From assembly GCA_963573305.1 (NCBI GenBank), contig OY754337.1, positions 45,831,164 through 45,895,163 of the forward strand: 64,000 nt of DNA, written 5' to 3'. Below, one piece after another: positions 58,982 through 64,000 of the stretch. Position 1 is the stretch's first letter; every line of letters begins with the position of its first letter. Both the position numbers and the translations under genes were made by a program. Source of the DNA: Pyrrhosoma nymphula (lineage: Eukaryota; Arthropoda; Insecta; Odonata; Coenagrionidae). The notes below the pieces were generated by a model. It saw only the letters and a list, made by a program, of their open reading frames with translations. It ran no database searches and was not told the DNA's origin.

Positions 58982-59482
58982 TTATGAATTTGACCTAATT
59001 TCAAATTTAAAAATATAGGGTGGGTCTCGGGACCCTCGACAGAAGGAAAACTTCACAGAAAATCCCCCGTTTTTCAACAAATAAGATTCTTCGTATTTTT
59101 TTAAATAATTAGAATGACAAAATAAATAACTGATGGCATACACAATTTTAATACTAAATATGGCACTCAGTTCTGCATTGTTAATTAAAATACAAAAGAA
59201 TAAATATCTCACACTGTACAGCACCAAGCACAACGGTTGCAATAGCAGCACGAAAGGTCGCATCTCGTTGGAAAAGAAGCTCGTGCCGTAGCTGACCAAG
59301 CTCGTGGCGTAGCTGACCAAGCTCGTGGCGTAGCTGACCCAGCTCGCTTGACGTTCAAGCAGCGTGAGAGCGAGAGAGGCGACGCGGCGCGCGCACTCCT
59401 GCCGAGTGCGGTCGAAGCCTGCCGAAATCGCCCGATGTGGCGACGGACAAATTTTCGTTACATCGGTTTCGTTACTCCTCAT
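58982..59482 (-). other. 166-residue open frame containing a 7-residue tandem repeat, probably not a gene
   Basis: An ATG-initiated minus frame. Its first 50 codons lie in CpG-rich DNA and are Arg/Ala-rich, followed by SWVSYATS-LVSYATS-LVSYGTS repeats from a 21-bp DNA tandem repeat. The second half is hydrophobic (Leu, Ile, Phe, Tyr) and lies in AT-rich DNA. The sharp change in composition and absence of motifs suggest a frame open by chance across a repeat. A membrane segment in the second half is possible if it were translated. Confidence 0.2.
59278..59346. repeat. 21-bp tandem repeat, 3.3 units, beside a CpG-rich patch
   Basis: Unit AGCTCGTGGCGTAGCTGACC(A/C) at 59278-59298, 59299-59319 and 59320-59340, with a partial fourth. 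Only one or two differences separate the units. The adjoining 59347-59470 is CpG-dense (GCGACGCGGCGCGCGC), unlike the surroundings, so both may belong to one inserted element. Confidence 0.85.
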
Positions 59483-59624
59483 TCTAAAGTGCTCTATACG
59501 CGGCTATAGAGGTTTCACTTCAAAAACTCTCGTCTTTCCAATGATATCAAAATATTTTCCTCTTGCCGAAGTACTTTTCGAGCAATTTGCCTTAAATTTA
59601 AGTTGTTTTCTAGATAGGGATTGA

Positions 59625-61970
59625 CTTAGACTGTTTTAGGGATATATTACGGCTGTGTGCCTCATTGGGAGAGTATTAAAAAAATAGGAATTTCTAGCTA
59701 CTAAATTCCGTAAAAAATAGCAGTGTGAAGCTTGTATTTTTTCTCAGCTATTTACAAAAATTAATCTATTACTCACCACAGTAGTTTGTATAGAATTGTA
59801 ACAAAAAAGTTCTGTTATGAAGGCGTTTCCACCATATGCCATGAAAAATGAGTCAAGTTAGAGACTTATGTGGTTTTATTTATTTATTACTGAGAATTTT
59901 TGTCATGCATAATTATATTTTTGCTCCCTTAATATTACTATATTTATCTCATACTTCTTATAGACACTGAAATTAAAAAAATAAATTTGAAAATGGTCTC
60001 CATTATGACTAGGGAAATATCTAGCTCAATATACGTTTAAGGCCAAGCGAACTGACCACCCCCGGTAGCATGTGGAGAAACGGTCTGGTGAGGGGTGTTT
60101 GGGTGGTAAAATAGGGATAGTGTGCGGAGAGACTGTATGCTGGATGACAAATAGGGGTTCAAGTATTGCAACGGAAATGATGTGGGGAGGAGTTCGGGTG
60201 CTTAGGGAAAAGGGTAGAGCTAGGAGTGGGTGTGGTTTTGCAACAAGGAAAAAGAAATCTTAGCTATACGTATATCTGGATTAATTAGATTTTTATGTTC
60301 ATCCAATGATACCATTTCAATAATGAAGTGACACAAAGTTACTGTTTGGTAGGATTAGAATTTATGCTTCACCATCGTTACATGCCGATGGTACATTTTA
60401 TATCTCCAGCATGTCATCAGAGGTGACTCATTCCCCATATATCCTTTTATTATGTCCCTTGAGAGGATTACCTCTCAGAAAAGCCGCCCAGTCAATTTAC
60501 TTGCCTAGTTTTTATTGCCTCTTTTCTATATTAACTTTTAGCCTTCTCCGTCCCTGGTTGGGGCGTTACACCCTATTTTATCTCCTATGCCCGCGCATAC
60601 TCTCCATCGCTGCCCTTTTTACGATATCCCCATTTCCCATATTGGCCCACCGCTATCCCTTACCTACTAGACGTCCTAGCACTTTAGGACCATGAGCGGT
60701 ATTTTCCCATGCTTTCCTGCCCTGTCTATTTTTTCCATAATATTTTCTTTGGGTAGTACTCTCCTTTTACTGTTGCCTTAAATATTTTCATTAAAACCCC
60801 TTGCAATGCACTTCATATCCAAGTATTTTTTTACTAACACCTCATAAACGATAGAAACAGCGTGAGTGGTTTTAGGTTGTGTCTCTTTCAGTAGCACTCC
60901 TCAAATAAATGGCTATGAATTATTTTAGTATCCTCCTTCATAGGAATTCCAGCAAATTCGGTTTTTACTGCGTAAAATCTTTTTTAACATTGCGTTCGTG
61001 CATCACTTAAAATGAACGTTCGTATGTCTATTAAAAAAACTGATTATCATCTTGTAGAAAATGCGATACCCTTCTATACAAATATTTTCTGTTCGGCCAA
61101 AGTGGTAAGAATGAGTTGTCGTGACTCTTGTTTACCTCGAAGTTTACGTTCCTTTTAGAAGCATGGAATGAATTACGATATACCATCATCCATAATGAAT
61201 CGTAAATGTGCTTGAGTGTAGAAGTTGAAATAAAATTTCCGATTGCATTAATGAATGATTGAGGAGACCTAAATTTACTTTGGAGGTTAATGGGAGGTTG
61301 GGTGTAAACTTAGTGCCTTGAACTTAATATTCTTACCTAGTAACTTATGAATGGAGAGGTTAAGTTTCAATACGCTTTTCTGTTTAGCTGTGGTAGAAGC
61401 CGTCTAGGAATTTGTGTCATTAAATACCTATCGCAGACAAAATAAAATGATGTTTGGAACTTGAGATGTTTTAGATAAACGATTTTGATATGTACAATAA
61501 ATTATGGGCTTGATTTGAGCAAGGTTTTTATGAGAGGACTCAAAGAAGAATGAGAAACCGAGTGTCACTAATAGGCGTAGTTTACTTTTTAAGCGTGTAC
61601 TCAACCCTTTAAAGCACATTTTGAGATAGCTTTACCGTAATTTTAATTGGTAATATTATTTATTCCTTGTAGCTTTTATCATGAAAAGAATTGAACTTTT
61701 TTTAAATACACCTTAACTTATTATAAAGTTGCTTGCATTGGGAAATGCACAACTTCTATTCCAGATGCTCTGTTCATCAAGTATTAGCGTTTCGTGTTCG
61801 GAGTGAGAAGTACTTCTTACATATTTAATTCTTTGAGAAAAAAATTATTTTCCTTGATTCTCACTGAAGCGAATGATTCTAGCTTTCGCTTTTTAGGGGA
61901 TTGCGAAAAAACCATTGAAAATTAGAGGGAATGAGCAAATGGTAAAATCAGCATTGTCGCTGGTACCTCC
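59625..61970. other. No gene seen
   Basis: The frames at 60072-60263 and 60411-60695 (plus) and 61428-61619 (minus) have no recognisable domains. Confidence 0.45.
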
Positions 61971-61999
61971 ATTATACTTACTCTTACTTACTCCCAGGG

Positions 62000-62839
62000 C
62001 TATCTATATCTTAGGCGATATTTAGCTGCATTAACAAATCCCCTCCACCTGGATCGATCTTCTGCCTCTCTTTCTGTTGCTCCAATTTTTTGCATATCTG
62101 TTCTCACTTGGTCCCACCATCTTAGACGTGGTCTTCCTCGGGGTCTTCCTCCTTCAGGAATCCCATTTAGTACCTCCTTCAGCAAACATCCCTCCTCCTT
62201 CCTTAGAATATGTCCAGCCCACCTGATTCTTCTTGCCTTTATTTCACTAGTTATGTCTGGATGTTTACATAGATTCCTGATTTCTCTATTGTGTTTCTTT
62301 CTCCATTCTCCTTCTTTGTATGTGACCCATGGCCCATATATTATTCGCAATATCTTATTCTCGAACTCTATAGGTTTTTTCTCATCCTTCTTCGGCATCC
62401 TCCACGTATCGGATCCGTAGAGTAGTACTGGGTATATTATTGTTTTTTTAAGTCTAATTTTGGTTTTGTGCGACAGGGCTTTAGAAGATAGAATTCGGTT
62501 GCATGCATGCAGACATCTGTTGGCGAGGTTTAACATGTTTTGTATTTCTGGCTCTACCGTGTTGTCATTTGTTAAAATTACTCCTAAATATTTAAAATGG
62601 TCTACTTTTTCAAATGCAAAACCATCTATTTGCAGAGGACCTGTATTTCTATTTTGGCGTCTTGAAAAATGCATGTATTTAGTTTTTGTATCATTTATTT
62701 TCAGTCCTATTTTTTCCGCTTCCTTCATAAATACATTTGTCAACATTGTTAAATCTTCTAAACTTTCTGCGAGTATCGCTACGTCGTCTTCAAAGGCTAA
62801 AACGTTTATTTTGGTCCCAATTTTGATGCCATGGTCCAT
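62000..62839 (-). pseudogene. RT palm/thumb and C-terminal domain, 279-residue open frame
   Basis: The frame opens at an internal Met (MDHGIKIG), so this is not a true start. It contains NVLAFEDDVAILAES, where the catalytic box reads FEDD rather than YADD or FADD. Then follow EKIGLKINDTKTKYMHF, VDHFKYLGVILTND, HKTKIRLKKTIIYPVLLYG, and the tail blocks IRWAGHILRKEE, GRPRGRPRLRWW and DRSRWRGFVNAA. These are, in order, the palm metal-binding box, thumb, and the basic tail of RTE-like endonuclease-RT proteins. The frame is unusually well kept (840 bp), suggesting a fairly young insertion, though the Ala-to-Glu change in the box would probably impair catalysis. Confidence 0.85.
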
Positions 62840-63115
62840 GTCTGCTACTTTTTTCAGTGCTTCCTAAATTGCAATATTAAATAGAATTGGGGAGAGCCCA
62901 TCTCCCTGCCTTACCCCTGTGCTTATTTTAAATGGCTCGGAAATATTTCCATTGATCCGTACAAAGCCCCTTGATTCTGTGCTGCTCAGCTTTGCTAAAT
63001 TATCAATTTTCTTGGGATCCCCATCTTATCCATTTTTCTCCACAATCTATCTCTATTTATGCTGTCATATGCCTTTTGGAAGTCGATATGGACGTACGGT
63101 TCATTATAAGTTCCT
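62840..63115 (-). pseudogene. Upper part of the same RT, interrupted
   Basis: Continuing upstream on the minus strand: YVHIDFQKAYDSINRDRLW (first metal-binding motif) and RKMDKMGIPRK, then a frameshift near 63020. Next come LAKLSSTESRGFVRINGN, ISEPFKISTGVRQGDGLSPI and LFNIAI, then TAG, EALKKVADMDHG. GVRQGDGLSP is the canonical fingers-palm block. The TAG sits where a Glu or Leu codon is expected. Everything upstream (endonuclease, RT N-terminal motifs) is missing. Confidence 0.8.
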
Positions 63116-63119
63116 AAAA

Positions 63120-64000
63120 ATAGTGGCTGACCTCTGCACGAAAAGTGACGTCAAGGAGTATAGGGTGGGACTAAGGTTTAGGCTCGTGTAGAATGGTGTT
63201 GATCGTCTTGTAGAACAGCTAATGAGTGGAGAGGGAAAGGGCTGCACATTAAAGGCAACATTGACAATATAACTGCATTTAACTTGAGTGGGCGATAATA
63301 AATCTGCAGCAAGTTTGCGGCAGCGTTTACGATTCAAAAAAAGCTTCAAAAAGTACGAGGATATCATTTACAAACTTATTATTTCCCGGTGAATGTCGAA
63401 GATAACTTCGCACCCGGCGTTTTTCCCCGGATGAACAGCGGGTCAGGTCTTCTAAGTTTACCTTTGGCCATGGAGAAGAATTTATCTTGGGAGGAATTCA
63501 TCTCCATACGCTGTCATTTTTCGAATCTCATTCCTCTCTACCTAAACAATTGGATTAAGAGCCATAAAGAGATAGCAATGACGTGAATGACAGTTAAAGC
63601 GGGAAACGAAGGTTAGCAATAGCAATTAAATGCGGAGACCATCTTACTTCTCCTTTCGTAGATATTCAATAGGCTCGGCTACCAAAAGGGTCTTCTTCTC
63701 AACTGCTACCATGTTTTGCTACCACTATACCTGCATTACTGGATGACCGTTTACCTTTCGCATGGCCTAATATCCGAAACTTCACCAGCTCACGTCTTTC
63801 ATGAGTGTGTGTGTGTGTTCACCAATCCTGATGGCCCCAACTTGATGAAACTCTCGGTGGAAATCGGATTTGGGGTCGAGATTCAAGTTATAGTGGCCTC
63901 GATGAATGAAAGGAGGAAATGAATGAATAAGGAAAGATATGGCGAAGAAGAAGGAAATGAGTCGAGAGTTTTACGGGGTTTGGGGGATGGGTCGAAGGTT
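63120..64000. other. No gene seen
   Basis: The frames at 63389-63586 and 63716-63922 (plus) and 63104-63367 (minus) have no recognisable domain. A short GT-repeat (about 63804-63816) is present. Confidence 0.4.

Larger units (their letters stand above)
61976..63115 (-). mobile_element. 5'-truncated RTE-like non-LTR retrotransposon
   Basis: The minus strand carries most of the RT from the first catalytic motif to the ORF's end at 62000. A 3' end of about 20 bp follows, made of AGTAAG/AGTAAGTA-type repeats (61976-61990). RTE-type elements commonly end in short tandem repeats with almost no 3'UTR. The C-terminal order (RRIRWAGHILRK, then GRPRGRPRLRWWDQV, then DRSRWRGFV, ending a few residues later) is like that of RTE ORFs. 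The 5' end is lost near 63115, within RT. A frameshift and a stop occur in the upper part. No target-site duplication was identified by eye. Confidence 0.75.

Noticed and set aside
62460..62867. Plus-strand frame of 135 residues
   Set aside because: Antisense shadow of the minus-strand reverse transcriptase.
1..64000. tRNA, rRNA, CRISPR arrays, operons and bacterial ribosome binding sites
   Set aside because: I looked for GGTTCGA-type T-arm words on both strands, repeated spacer arrays, and close-packed co-directional genes. None was found, and the sequence is eukaryotic in character.

Overview
This window looks like non-coding, repeat-laden nuclear DNA from an arthropod, most likely an insect with a large AT-rich genome. 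The pointers are indirect. The retroelement relics resemble I/R1-group and RTE-like non-LTR elements, the DNA transposon relics resemble piggyBac, and three fragments match uncharacterised multi-copy protein families that I remember mainly from insect and cnidarian genome annotations. I see no bacterial gene organisation, no intact host gene, no rRNA or tRNA, and no CRISPR array. Most open frames are short, lack motifs and overlap on both strands, as chance frames do in AT-rich DNA.

Layout. 0-9 kb: one frameshifted relic of an uncharacterised family (about 2.3-2.85 kb), a dispersed repeat in three copies (4.7, 5.8 and 8.2 kb), and a GC-richer pocket at 5.2-5.65 kb. 10-12.2 kb: an inverted pair of repeats with a hammerhead-like core, an (AT)n palindrome and a cluster of small palindromes. 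17.5-18.8 kb: a minus-strand pseudogene of a second uncharacterised family, with introns still recognisable. 19.7-20.05 kb: a young 166-bp tandem duplication. 25.8-28.1 kb: a 5'-truncated RNase H-bearing non-LTR retrotransposon (minus strand) between direct repeats of about 240 bp. 29.2-29.5 kb: another non-LTR tail. 30.2-30.7 kb: a 481-bp foldback element. 31.7 and 40.8 kb: long hairpins. 34.96-35.2 kb: an open terminal exon of a third uncharacterised family. 43.9-44.8 kb: a piggyBac-like C-terminal relic followed by a 311-bp MITE-like element. 45.4-45.85 kb: a CpG-rich, first-exon-like pocket. 45.95-46.4 kb: probable retroelement 3'UTR debris. 48.7-49 kb: a TA microsatellite beside a hammerhead-like repeat. 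49.87-51.6 kb: a second, different piggyBac-like element with terminal inverted repeats and a decayed, apparently internally deleted transposase. 62-63.1 kb: an RTE-like reverse transcriptase relic (minus strand) ending in a short tandem tail.

No set of genes here appears to act together. The window is a layered record of mobile-element insertion and decay. The parts most worth following are the long direct repeats around the 26-28 kb retroelement, the intron-bearing pseudogene at 17.5-18.8 kb with its two companion families, the hammerhead-like repeats, and the two piggyBac lineages. All family assignments come from reading translations by eye; no database search was run.
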